Made by a program: the position numbers and the translations under genes. From Candidatus Woesearchaeota archaeon (GTDB lineage: Archaea > Nanobdellota > Nanobdellia > Woesearchaeales > WJKL01), in contig JAHWIB010000016.1 in NCBI GenBank assembly GCA_019322815.1, positions 1 to 27,587 of the forward strand: DNA of 27,587 nt, written 5' to 3'. Below the pieces are notes generated by a model. It was not told where the DNA came from and did not search any database. It saw only the letters and a program-made list of their open reading frames with translations. Below are positions 1 to 7,265 of this stretch, piece by piece (the stretch's first letter is position 1; every line of letters begins with the position of its first letter).

Positions 1-4
1 AGTT

Positions 5-57
5 ACGAAAAATTCAAAGAATTTTTTGAACTTCAAAAATCTTTGATTTTTGTAAGT
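5..57. repeat. Imperfect inverted repeats / hairpin, possible terminator of the STAS operon
   Basis: This is an AT-rich stretch just past the stop of the leftward STAS pair. The clearest hairpin has arms CAAAAATC (34-41) and GATTTTTG (45-52) around a TTT loop. It is extended outward by CTT...AAG with one bulge, and an upstream segment, CAAAGAATTTTTTGAA, can pair in competition. Read on the minus strand, the hairpin is followed by a run of T, so it could end the STAS transcript. A similar hairpin lies at 23603-23651. Confidence 0.45.
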
Positions 58-65
58 TTTGGAAA

Positions 66-422
66 TTAGTTTTTAGCAGAAAGTTCTTTGAGTGTTTCTT
101 CTAAAGTTTCTCTTACATTAACACCTGGAAATGATGGAAGCCCAATTAGTTCCAAAACCCTAAAAGGCTGTTCTCTTTCATTGCGTGTATTGCAAAGGTA
201 TATATCTATTCCTTTTTGATATAAATAATCATAAGCAAGAAGAACCTGTCCTATTGGACTGGAACTAATCAAACCAACATCTTTGAAATCAAGCACAGCT
301 GCTTTTACTCCATTTTTTTCAGCTACTTCTTCAGCACAAGCAGCTAATTTCTCCATTAAATCTTTTCCTATATAAATAACAGCAATATCTTCTTTATATT
401 CATGATAAGTATTTTTTAACAT
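66..422 (-). CDS. STAS-domain protein (anti-sigma-factor-antagonist-like), copy 1
   Basis: This is a 118-aa stand-alone STAS-like domain. The fold is suggested by an N-terminal strand pair, the core LDFKDVGLISSSPIG (around residues 44-58, where STAS proteins carry their D-x-SS-G loop and phosphorylatable Ser/Thr), then a helix, the strand IDIYLCN and a C-terminal helix. STAS domains in bacteria act as switchable partners of anti-sigma kinases. Archaea have no sigma factors, so the partner here is unknown. The gene lies 18 nt downstream of a paralogue at 441-803 on the same strand, is probably co-transcribed with it, and has no strong Shine-Dalgarno site. The domain call is by pattern and the function is open. 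Confidence 0.6.
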   Translation of the reverse strand: MLKNTYHEYKEDIAVIYIGKDLMEKLAACAEEVAEKNGVKAAVLDFKDVGLISSSPIGQVLLAYDYLYQKGIDIYLCNTRNEREQPFRVLELIGLPSFPGVNVRETLEETLKELSAKN

Positions 423-440
423 TTCTTTTTCTAATAAAAT

Positions 441-803
441 TTATTTTCCTTGAGAAAGTTCTTCTACTGTTTCTTCTATGCCACCTTTTACATGTATACC
501 TTCAAGAACAGTGATTCCTGCTAATCTTAGTGCTTTATGAGGATACTCATCTTCCCCTTTCACATTACAAAGATAGATTTCTATATTATTCTCATCATAA
601 CATTTACCGCGAATAGCAGAGATATGCCCTAATATTGTAGAAACATTTGTACGAACATACTCAAAATCTAAGATAATTGCTTTTGAGCCTCTGCTAATTA
701 CTTCTTCAGCACAACCCATTATTTTTTCTGTTAAATCATAATCTCCTAGATGGATAATGCCTATATCTCCTTCATATTCAATATAAGTTTGTTCTCCTTC
801 CAT
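441..803 (-). CDS. STAS-domain protein, copy 2
   Basis: This 120-aa paralogue of the protein at 66-422 has the same layout: YIEYEGDIGIIHLG at the N-terminus, the core LDFEYVRTNVSTILG, then IEIYLCN and a C-terminal ETVEELSQGK helix. The loop that carries the phosphorylatable residue reads NVSTILG, compared with ISSSPIG in copy 1, so the two may be tuned to different partners. A TATA box at 827-834 lies about 26 bp before the ATG at 803, so this is probably the first gene of a two-gene operon with leaderless mRNA. The winged-helix gene at 856-1263 lies just upstream on the same strand. The STAS assignment is a pattern call. The pairing suggests a small partner-switch module (inference). Confidence 0.6.
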   Translation of the reverse strand: MEGEQTYIEYEGDIGIIHLGDYDLTEKIMGCAEEVISRGSKAIILDFEYVRTNVSTILGHISAIRGKCYDENNIEIYLCNVKGEDEYPHKALRLAGITVLEGIHVKGGIEETVEELSQGK

Positions 804-822
804 TTTTAGTGTAAAAATTTAA

Positions 823-841
823 GTTTTATAAAAAGTTTCTC
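823..841 (-). promoter_or_regulatory. BRE/TATA promoter of the STAS pair
   Basis: Read on the minus strand, CGAGAAAC is followed by TTTTTATA (plus-strand positions 827-834). The TATA centre is about 26-27 bp from the ATG at 803, the normal archaeal TATA-to-TSS distance, which predicts a leaderless transcript. Confidence 0.55.
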
Positions 842-855
842 GTCAAAAACAGAAT

Positions 856-1263
856 TTATAAGCCCATTGCTTTGTCTATATCAAAAGCAATTTCTTTCAA
901 ATTAATGCATGTTCTTTTAATATCTCTATGAAGCTCGTCTATCAAAGAGGCCAGATTATCTACTCTTAACATATATCTGTTTTTGTGATGGATTACAATC
1001 CCAGCTTCCATCAGCTTATTGATATGGTGGATAACAGTTCCTCTGCTTAGATTTAATCTTTCAGCAATCTCATCAGAGGTTAATGGCTCTCTTTTTTTAG
1101 CAGATTTTAACAGTTCAATAAAGATTCTAAAGCAGGATTTATCCTTGTCTCTTAGATTAAATAATCCTAAAGAATCGCCAAACCACTGCAATTCATGATT
1201 TAAATCCCTTTCAATAGGTTTGCTTATTTTTACTATTGTTATCTTCTTTGATCTGATTAGCAT
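856..1263 (-). CDS. Winged helix-turn-helix transcriptional regulator
   Basis: This protein has about 135 aa. A helix-turn-helix sits around residues 60-90 (SDEIAERLNLSRGTVIHHIN), followed by a wing (GIVIHHKNRYMLR) and a C-terminal helical tail (SLIDELHRDIKRTCINLKEI) that probably dimerises. It resembles ArsR/MarR-type archaeal regulators. The frame extends three codons upstream to a TTG, but the TATA box at 1286-1293 puts the transcript start at about 1263, exactly on this ATG, so I choose the leaderless ATG. It is divergent from grpE across a perfect inverted repeat and is the obvious candidate regulator of the chaperone array and of itself, by analogy with archaeal heat-shock repressors such as Phr (inference). 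No metal-binding Cys pair is evident. Confidence 0.75.
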   Translation of the reverse strand: MLIRSKKITIVKISKPIERDLNHELQWFGDSLGLFNLRDKDKSCFRIFIELLKSAKKREPLTSDEIAERLNLSRGTVIHHINKLMEAGIVIHHKNRYMLRVDNLASLIDELHRDIKRTCINLKEIAFDIDKAMGL

Positions 1264-1280
1264 ACAATACAATATAAAAT

Positions 1281-1320
1281 ACTACTATATAAAGTTTCTC
1301 CGAAAAGTTTATATAGTAGT
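1281..1320. promoter_or_regulatory. Divergent promoter/operator with perfect 13-bp inverted repeat
   Basis: The arms ACTACTATATAAA (1281-1293) and TTTATATAGTAGT (1308-1320) are exact reverse complements around a 14-bp spacer holding GAAAC/CGAAAAG, which are BRE-like on each strand. Each arm contains a TATA box. The leftward one predicts a start at about 1263 (the regulator ATG) and the rightward one at about 1338, leaving a leader of about 42 nt before grpE. A dimeric repressor bound here would cover both TATA boxes (inference). Confidence 0.75.
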
Positions 1321-1379
1321 TGTTCATTCTAACTTAACATAGTTGATTTAAAGTAAACAAATATCAGGGAGGTGGATAA

Positions 1380-1838
1380 ATGAAAAAGGATTTAAAGAAA
1401 AAAGAAAAAACAGAAGAACTTACTATCCTGCTTAAGAAGGTTCAGGCTGATTTTGAGAATTATAAAAAAAGAGTTGAAAAGGAAAAATCAGAATTTACAC
1501 AGTTTGCTTCTCAAGAATTGATTAAGAAATTACTGCCTTTGTTAGACTCCTTTCAATTGGCATTATCTCATGATGGAAATCATGAAGAATTCAAAAAAGG
1601 AGTTGAATTGATATATTCTCAGTTATGGCAGACATTAGAATCAGAAGGGCTTAAGCAGATTGATGCTCTAGACAAGCCATTTGATCCTTTTTTTCATGAA
1701 GCTTTGATGCAGGAAGAATCAGAAAAGCCTGAAAATACAGTTATTGAAGAGCTTCAAAAAGGATTTATGCTGAAAGACAATGTTGTCAGGCCAACCAAGG
1801 TTAAGATCGCAAAGAAAAAAAAGGAGGAAAAAAAGTGA
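1380..1838 (+). CDS. grpE: GrpE nucleotide exchange factor
   Basis: GrpE is the cytosolic co-chaperone that releases ADP from DnaK. The 152-aa protein has the family layout: a charged N-terminus, a long helix (KKVQADFENYKKRVEKEK) and dimerisation helices (LIKKLLPLLDSFQLAL). The C-terminal beta wing contains FDPFFHEALMQEES and ends with the typical LQKGFMLKDNVVRPTKVKIAK. It is short for the family because the N-terminal tail is reduced. A strong Shine-Dalgarno site (GGGAGGTGG, 1368-1376) precedes the ATG, so this transcript has a leader. It opens the rightward chaperone array and overlaps the next gene by 4 nt (GTGA). Confidence 0.95.
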   Translation: MKKDLKKKEKTEELTILLKKVQADFENYKKRVEKEKSEFTQFASQELIKKLLPLLDSFQLALSHDGNHEEFKKGVELIYSQLWQTLESEGLKQIDALDKPFDPFFHEALMQEESEKPENTVIEELQKGFMLKDNVVRPTKVKIAKKKKEEKK

Positions 1839-2353
1839 AAGAATCGATAACAAGGTCAACACCATTGTTTAAGGTTTTGAGATTAAGCAGCAGCTGCGAG
1901 AAATGCGGACACTGCTGCAAGCATGGAACAGGCTTTTTAGTTAAAGAAGACATTCCAAAGATTGCAAAGCATCAGGGAATAACAGAAAAAGAACTGATTG
2001 ACCACTGCTTAGAGCCAGTAACTAAGTTTAACACAACATTATACAGGCCTGTTGCTGCAAAAAATGGAAAGCCATATGGTGTTTGTATTTTTTACAATAC
2101 AGAAAAAGGATGCATAATCCATGATATTAAGCCCCTGCACTGCAGGATAGGAAACTGCAATGAATATGGAGAAGAGCTTTCAGTCTGGTTTGACCTGAAT
2201 TATTTTGTCAATCCAGATGATCCGCAGTCAATAAGGGAATGGAGATTATATCTGGAATCAGGAGGAAAAAACATTCCAGGCGGAACATTGAAAGAACTGG
2301 TTCCAGATGAAAAAGTCTTGAAAAAAATATTAAGCTATGAGGTGCTAAGATGA
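1835..2353 (+). CDS. YkgJ-family CxxCxxCC cysteine-cluster protein
   Basis: This 172-aa protein has the cluster C-x2-C-x2-C-C (Cys21, 24, 27, 28; CEKCGHCCKHG) and further cysteines in GCIIHDIKPLHCRIGNC. This is the pattern of the YkgJ / zinc-iron-chelating family, whose reaction is not established. The GTG start overlaps the grpE stop and has a good Shine-Dalgarno site (AAGGAGG, 1821-1827), which suggests translational coupling. The stop overlaps the next ATG by 4 nt. Being locked into the chaperone operon suggests a role in metal or oxidative stress (inference). Confidence 0.8.
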   Translation: MKESITRSTPLFKVLRLSSSCEKCGHCCKHGTGFLVKEDIPKIAKHQGITEKELIDHCLEPVTKFNTTLYRPVAAKNGKPYGVCIFYNTEKGCIIHDIKPLHCRIGNCNEYGEELSVWFDLNYFVNPDDPQSIREWRLYLESGGKNIPGGTLKELVPDEKVLKKILSYEVLR

Positions 2354-2991
2354 AAGTTATATTATTAAAACAAGGAGTGCATACTGATTTGGGGTCTGGA
2401 GGAGATCCTAAAATTTTCAATAAAATCTCTGAAATCTGTGGAGCAGTTTCTCTATTGAAAGCAGAGGTTCCAGAAGAAAAAAATATTATTGTTGATACAG
2501 GAAACTTAGGTTATGAAGATGAGATATTGACTGCTTTGGAAAAAGAAGGAATAAAACCAGAAGACATTGATTATGTTGTTCTTACACATTCTCATGGAGA
2601 TCATGTTTCAAATAATTATCTTTTTAAGAACGCAGTAAGGATAGCAGGAATTTCAATATCATACCCTGATAAAAGCTTGGTTGCATATAATGATGCAGAT
2701 TTTATTGAGATTCCAGGAATTCAGAGAATAAAAACTCCAGGACATTTGCCTAAACATATCTCAATCATTGTAAAAAGCAAAGGCAAGACTTACGTTATCG
2801 CAGGAGATGCAATTCAAGAAGATTATATCAAACAGGGATTATTTGGAGTCCCGCCAAATCAAGACTATATCGATAGTGCTAAAAAGATTGTTGATATAGC
2901 TGATGTAATTATTCCAGGACATGGAAGAATCATCCAAGGAGATGATTTAGAAGAGCTAAAAAAAGCTGTTCATAAAATGGAGGTTAAATAA
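2350..2991 (+). CDS. Metallo-beta-lactamase-fold hydrolase
   Basis: This is a 213-aa single-domain MBL protein. The metal ligands are visible in order: HSHGDH (His80, His82, Asp84, His85), TPGHLPKH, the GDA bridging aspartate near residue 155, and PGHGRI near residue 196. The length and lack of extra domains fit small MBL hydrolases of the glyoxalase II / AIM-1-like type, and the substrate cannot be read from the sequence. GAGGTG lies just before the ATG and there is a 4-nt overlap with the preceding gene, so it is co-translated. The next gene follows after 1 nt. Confidence 0.85.
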   Translation: MKVILLKQGVHTDLGSGGDPKIFNKISEICGAVSLLKAEVPEEKNIIVDTGNLGYEDEILTALEKEGIKPEDIDYVVLTHSHGDHVSNNYLFKNAVRIAGISISYPDKSLVAYNDADFIEIPGIQRIKTPGHLPKHISIIVKSKGKTYVIAGDAIQEDYIKQGLFGVPPNQDYIDSAKKIVDIADVIIPGHGRIIQGDDLEELKKAVHKMEVK

Positions 2992-2992
2992 A

Positions 2993-3433
2993 ATGGAAAT
3001 AAGAAAAGCAACACAAGAAGATTTTGAGGAATTGATTTCTTTATTAAAGGAGGCATTTCCAGTGCATGTAGTTTTTACAAGAAGTGATAAAGAGATTTTA
3101 GAATATTTGGAAAACTTTGAAGGAGAAGGATTATTGGCAGTTGAAGATGATAAGATAATAGGAGGACTAGGAATTTCAAGAAAGCAGTATGGACATATAG
3201 TAGCATTCTTTAAACATATATTTGCAAAAGATAATGATAAAGAAGTGATTAAGGCTTTGGTTAAAGAAGCTGAAAAGATAGCAGATGCTGCAAAGATTGA
3301 ACTGCATATTGCAGAAGGAGAAAAGATTGATCATACTTTTTATGAAGAGCTTGGTTATGAGGTTGAAGGAAAATTAAAATCTCATTACAGACAAGGAGAA
3401 ATTTGTTATATTTTAGGAAAAGAGGTGCAGTAA
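2993..3433 (+). CDS. GNAT-family N-acetyltransferase
   Basis: This 146-aa protein opens with MEIRKATQEDFEELISLLKEAF, typical of the first strand and helix of GNAT enzymes. Further GNAT elements are the central strand LLAVEDDKIIGGLGI and the C-terminal FYEELGYEVEGKL motif. The acetyl-CoA loop (Q/R-x-x-G-x-G/A) is not clear, so catalytic activity is less certain than the fold. A GGAGGT Shine-Dalgarno site lies inside the 3' end of the MBL gene, 1 nt separates the genes, and the DUF3467 gene follows after 1 nt. The substrate is unknown. Confidence 0.75.
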   Translation: MEIRKATQEDFEELISLLKEAFPVHVVFTRSDKEILEYLENFEGEGLLAVEDDKIIGGLGISRKQYGHIVAFFKHIFAKDNDKEVIKALVKEAEKIADAAKIELHIAEGEKIDHTFYEELGYEVEGKLKSHYRQGEICYILGKEVQ

Positions 3434-3434
3434 A

Positions 3435-3791
3435 ATGGCTGAAGGAAAAAAAATAAATTTAGGAATAAATGATGGGCAGGAATTTTTTGCGCATGAAGTA
3501 TCTCTGAACTTCAATCCAACACAATTTATCTTTGATTTCAAGTGTGTTACACCAAGAGTTGATCCAAGGAGCAAAGATACTCCTTACTTGTCAATAAAGC
3601 ACAATATTGTGATGGTTGATGCGCATCATGCAAAAAAGATCCATGAATTATTGGGGAAAGTGATCAATGATTATGAAAAAAAGCTTGGCAAGATTGAAAT
3701 GCCAAAAGCTTTGAAAAAAGCGCAGAAAGATTCAAAAAAATCAAAAGATGATAAAACAACAAAAGAGGCAGCTCCTAATTATTTAGGTTAA
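3435..3791 (+). CDS. DUF3467-family protein
   Basis: This 118-aa protein has a core (residues 12-80: EFFAHEVSLNFNPTQFIFDF, then the strand IKHNIVMVDAHHAKKIHELL) that matches the small DUF3467 family of bacteria and archaea, which has no assigned function. The tail from residue 90 on is Lys-rich and probably disordered. GAGGTG lies before the start. It is placed directly before dnaK, separated by 25 nt that hold the dnaK ribosome binding site, so it may be linked to proteostasis (inference from position only). Confidence 0.65.
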   Translation: MAEGKKINLGINDGQEFFAHEVSLNFNPTQFIFDFKCVTPRVDPRSKDTPYLSIKHNIVMVDAHHAKKIHELLGKVINDYEKKLGKIEMPKALKKAQKDSKKSKDDKTTKEAAPNYLG

Positions 3792-3816
3792 AAATATTTT
3801 TTGGAGGCGAATTAAA

Positions 3817-5688
3817 ATGGCAAAAGAAGAAACAAAAGCACAACCAGGAAAAACAATTGGAATTGATCTCGGAACTACATTTTCAGCTGTAGCTGTGATG
3901 GAGGCTGGAAAATCCACGATAATTCCAAATGCAGAAGGAGACAGGACAACTCCGTCTGTCGTTACATTAAAAGACGGAGATAGGTTAATAGGAAAAGTTG
4001 CTAAGAACCAGGCAATTGTTAATCCAGAACACACAGTTAGAAGCATAAAAAGACTGATGGGAAGTGATGAAAAGATAACAATCGATGGAAAAGATTATAC
4101 CCCTCAGGAAGTCTCTGCAATGGTTCTTCAGAAGCTGAAGGCAGATGCAGAAGCTTATTTAGGAGGAAAAGTTTCTAATGCAGTTATTACTGTTCCAGCT
4201 TATTTTGAAGATGCACAAAGACAGGCAACAAAGGATGCAGGAAAGATTGCAGGATTAAATGTTTTAAGAATTATCAACGAGCCTACAGCAGCTTCACTTG
4301 CTTACGGCCTTGACAAGAAAAAAGACGAGACAGTGTTGGTATTTGATTTTGGAGGAGGAACATTCGATGTTTCTGTCCTTGAACTGTCTGAAGGAGTCTT
4401 TGAAGTAAAAGCAACATCTGGAAACAATCATCTTGGAGGAGATGACATTGATGAGTTATTGATTGACTGGATGGCTGACAAGTTTAAAAAAGAGCAGGGA
4501 ATTGACTTGAGAGAAGACAAGGTTGCATTGCAGAGATTAAAAGATGCAGCAGAAAAAGCTAAGATTGAATTAAGCTCAGCGCAAAAGACAACTATCAATC
4601 TTCCATTTGTTACGCAGACAGATACAGGCCCTAAGCATCTGAATTATGATATGACAAGAGCAGAGTTTGAAAAATTGATTGAAGATATTCTTGAAAAATT
4701 AAAGAGGCCAACAGAGCAGGCATTGAAAGATGCAAAATTGTCAGAAGGAGAGCTGAAAGAAGTCATATTTGTAGGAGGTTCAACAAGAATCCCTGCAGTG
4801 CAGAGACTAGTCAAGGAATTGACAGGAAAAGACGGCAATAAATCAGTAAATCCAGATGAAGCAGTTGCATTAGGAGCAGCGATTCAGGCAGGAGTATTGG
4901 CAGGAGATGTCAAGGATGTATTATTATTGGATGTAACTCCTTTGACATTAGGCATCGAGACATTAGGAGGAGTAAGAACTCCTTTGATAGAGAGGAATAC
5001 AACAATCCCTGCAAAGAAATCGCAGATATTTTCAACAGCAGCAGACAATCAGCCGGCAGTAACTATCCATGTTCTGCAGGGAGAAAGAGCAATGGCAACT
5101 GATAACAAATCATTAGGAAGATTTGACTTGGTTGGAATTCCTCCAGCTCCAAGAGGCATTCCTCAGATTGAAGTTACTTTTGACATTGATGCAAACGGCA
5201 TTGTAAATGTTTCTGCAAAAGACTTAGGAACAGGCAAGCAGCAGCAGATTACAGTGACAGGCTCAACTAGATTAAATGAAGATGAAGTTGAAAAGATGAA
5301 AAAAGCAGCAGAATCTCATGCAGAAGAAGACAAGAAGAAAAAAGAAGAGATTGAGATTGTAAACAGAGCAGATTCATTGATTTACACAACAGAAAAATCA
5401 ATGAAAGACATGGAAGGCAAGGTTGACAAGAAAAAATTAGATCCAATCAAGAAGCACATTGATGAACTGAAAGAATTGATGAAGCCAGAGAAAAAAGATA
5501 TTAAGAAAATCAAGACAAAACTAGATGAAATTGAGAAGATTGCTTCAGAAGCAGCAACTGAATTGTACAAGAAAGCTGCAGAAGAGCAGGCAAAGAAGCA
5601 GAAAGCAGAAGGCAAAACAGCAAAGAAAGAAGAGAAAAAAAGCAAAGACGACAATGTAGTTGATGCTGAATACAAAGAGAAGAAATAA
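3817..5688 (+). CDS. dnaK: DnaK (Hsp70) chaperone
   Basis: This is the ATP-driven cytosolic chaperone. The 623-aa protein is complete. The ATPase domain covers about 1-365 with GIDLGTTFSAVAV near 15, FDFGGGTFDVSV near 176 and FVGGSTRIP near 319. The linker DVLLLDVTPLTLG is near 366, the substrate-binding beta domain runs to about 505, and a helical lid follows. The end VVDAEYKEKK is the usual prokaryotic tail. Between VRSIKR and VPAYF it lacks the extra segment of proteobacterial DnaK, as in Gram-positive and archaeal forms. Archaeal dnaK genes are generally seen as old bacterial transfers. GGAGGCG precedes the ATG. A T-rich stretch follows the stop. Confidence 0.97.
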   Translation: MAKEETKAQPGKTIGIDLGTTFSAVAVMEAGKSTIIPNAEGDRTTPSVVTLKDGDRLIGKVAKNQAIVNPEHTVRSIKRLMGSDEKITIDGKDYTPQEVSAMVLQKLKADAEAYLGGKVSNAVITVPAYFEDAQRQATKDAGKIAGLNVLRIINEPTAASLAYGLDKKKDETVLVFDFGGGTFDVSVLELSEGVFEVKATSGNNHLGGDDIDELLIDWMADKFKKEQGIDLREDKVALQRLKDAAEKAKIELSSAQKTTINLPFVTQTDTGPKHLNYDMTRAEFEKLIEDILEKLKRPTEQALKDAKLSEGELKEVIFVGGSTRIPAVQRLVKELTGKDGNKSVNPDEAVALGAAIQAGVLAGDVKDVLLLDVTPLTLGIETLGGVRTPLIERNTTIPAKKSQIFSTAADNQPAVTIHVLQGERAMATDNKSLGRFDLVGIPPAPRGIPQIEVTFDIDANGIVNVSAKDLGTGKQQQITVTGSTRLNEDEVEKMKKAAESHAEEDKKKKEEIEIVNRADSLIYTTEKSMKDMEGKVDKKKLDPIKKHIDELKELMKPEKKDIKKIKTKLDEIEKIASEAATELYKKAAEEQAKKQKAEGKTAKKEEKKSKDDNVVDAEYKEKK

Positions 5689-5712
5689 TTTTTCTTCTTT
5701 ATTTTATTTATA
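5689..5712 (+). terminator. T-rich stretch after dnaK, possible partial terminator
   Basis: Runs of T (TTTTTCTTCTTTATTTT) follow the dnaK stop with no hairpin, the form of archaeal oligo-T termination. The next gene starts at once and has no Shine-Dalgarno site, so this may attenuate rather than end the transcript. Confidence 0.4.
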
Positions 5713-5997
5713 ATGAATAAAGCGCAAGAACTAGCAAAGTATGAAACAGGATGGTGGAAAGCCCATCACAGAAAAGATATGCCTGCAGTAATAGAAAATA
5801 TGACAAAAGAATATGAACTACAGTTTGATATTCCTTATGAAAGAGCTAGAGAGGCTGTTATGAAAAGAGCTGAAGCAACTAGAGAACATGATATTGCTGA
5901 AAAGTTTGAAGATGAAGGAAATCAGCCTGAAGCAGATAAACATTGGGCAACTGTTGAAGCATTATTAGCAGAACATTTTGTATTATTATATGAATGA
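5713..5997 (+). CDS. Conserved-looking small protein of unknown function
   Basis: This 94-aa soluble protein is rich in charged residues and predicted mostly helical (NKAQELAKYETGWWKAHH, VIENMTKEYELQF, ARFEDEGNQPEADKHW-like helices). A WW pair and several His suggest a real fold rather than a shadow frame. I do not recognise a family. It lies 24 nt after dnaK and just before the HAD gene, in the same direction, within the array. No ribosome binding site is visible. Confidence 0.6.
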   Translation: MNKAQELAKYETGWWKAHHRKDMPAVIENMTKEYELQFDIPYERAREAVMKRAEATREHDIAEKFEDEGNQPEADKHWATVEALLAEHFVLLYE

Positions 5998-6049
5998 AAA
6001 TACAAAATTTAATAAAGAACAATTATATAGTATTCAAAAGGGGGTAAAG

Positions 6050-6691
6050 TTGATTAAAGCAATAATATTTGATTTTGATGGAGTTATCTTTAATACAGAG
6101 GATGCTGTGTTTAAGCTAATCAAGAAGCTCTGCAAGAAATACAAGTGTGATGTCAGAGATAAAAAAGATTTCCTAGGCCTTTATAATCAAAATTTCTATA
6201 AATCAATTGCAAAAAGAGGAGTAAAAGGAAAAAAGCTTGATAAGTTCAAAAAAGAGTGTGAGGATGAATTGAAGAATATTCATATGAGAATATTTCAGCA
6301 GATTCCGCCAATATTAAAAGAGCTAAGCAGGCATTTTTATCTTGCTGTTATCTCAAACAATTTCAAAAAAGTGATATCTGAAAATTTGATAAAAAAAGAT
6401 CTGTTAGGAAGCTTCAGTGCAGTAGTTGGTGCAGATGTTATTGAAAACAAGATTGACAGGATAAATAAATGTGTCCATATCTTTGGGATCAAGCCTTCTG
6501 AAACGCTTTATGTAGGAGACACAACTGGCGATATAAAAGAAGCAAAACAATGCAAAGTAAAATCAATGGCAGTGACCTGGGGTTTCCATGGCAGAGCTGC
6601 TCTGAAAAAACAAAATCCTAATTATATTGTAAGCAAGCCAAATCAAATTCTCAAAGAGCTTGGTGTAAAGCCAGTTAAAAAGAAAAGATAA
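6050..6691 (+). CDS. HAD-superfamily hydrolase (phosphoglycolate-phosphatase-like)
   Basis: HAD motifs are in order. DFDGVIFNT (Asp8 nucleophile, Asp10) is followed by a helical cap, then VISNN (motif II, near residue 100), a Lys-containing stretch near NKIDR and GDTTGDIKEA (motif IV, near 158). This fits small-molecule phosphatases of the Gph type, and the substrate is unknown. The frame is open back to an ATG at 5990 that would overlap the previous stop. I choose the TTG at 6050 because AAGGGGGT sits 5 nt before it and the product then begins MIKAIIFDFDG, the normal HAD N-terminus. The 213-aa length fits the family. The next gene follows after 1 nt. Confidence 0.8.
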   Translation: MIKAIIFDFDGVIFNTEDAVFKLIKKLCKKYKCDVRDKKDFLGLYNQNFYKSIAKRGVKGKKLDKFKKECEDELKNIHMRIFQQIPPILKELSRHFYLAVISNNFKKVISENLIKKDLLGSFSAVVGADVIENKIDRINKCVHIFGIKPSETLYVGDTTGDIKEAKQCKVKSMAVTWGFHGRAALKKQNPNYIVSKPNQILKELGVKPVKKKR

Positions 6692-6692
6692 A

Positions 6693-7265
6693 ATGCCAAA
6701 CACAGTAATAATAACCTATTTTGTTCATGGAACAACAACTGATAATCAGGATGGAATAGCTACTGGCTGGAATCAGGGAGAATTGTCAGAATTAGGAAAA
6801 ACGCAGTCAATCCAATTAAAAGAAAGAGTTAGACATGAAGAATATGATGTTGTTTTCTGCTCTGATCTAAAAAGAGCAGTTGATTCAGCTAAAATAACAT
6901 TTGAGGAAAGAGAGATTCCAATAATAAAGGATAAAAGATTAAGAGAATGCAATTATGGAAACTTGAATGGAGCAGATTCACATGAAGTTGAATCAATTGA
7001 AGTTAAATCTATAAGACAGCAGTATCCAAATGGGGAGAGCTATAAAGAAGTTGAAAACAGGATGCGGAGATTTTTAAAATATCTCTTAGAAAAATATCCT
7101 GGAAAACATATTGCAATAGTTGCACATAAAGCTCCTCAGCTAGCATTAGAAGTTATAACCAATAAAAAAACCTGGCAGCAAGCTTTTGAACAAGACTGGA
7201 GAAAAAAAGAGCCAAAAGAATGGAAGCCAGGCTGGGTTTATATATTGAAAGAAGGAATGGTATAA
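6693..7265 (+). CDS. Histidine phosphatase (phosphoglycerate-mutase-like) with altered RHG motif
   Basis: This 190-aa protein has the layout of the histidine phosphatase superfamily. YFVHGTTTDN holds the nucleophile His12, followed by LSELGKTQSIQL, VFCSDLKRAVDSA, LRECNYGNLNG (the acid/second phosphate pocket) and VAHKAPQLALE (second His). Two departures are visible: the Arg of the RHG signature is Val11, and the second motif reads AHK instead of SHG. The histidines and the SDLxRA arginine remain, so it may still be active with another substrate. The stop overlaps the next ATG by 1 nt (TAATG). Confidence 0.75.
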   Translation: MPNTVIITYFVHGTTTDNQDGIATGWNQGELSELGKTQSIQLKERVRHEEYDVVFCSDLKRAVDSAKITFEEREIPIIKDKRLRECNYGNLNGADSHEVESIEVKSIRQQYPNGESYKEVENRMRRFLKYLLEKYPGKHIAIVAHKAPQLALEVITNKKTWQQAFEQDWRKKEPKEWKPGWVYILKEGMV

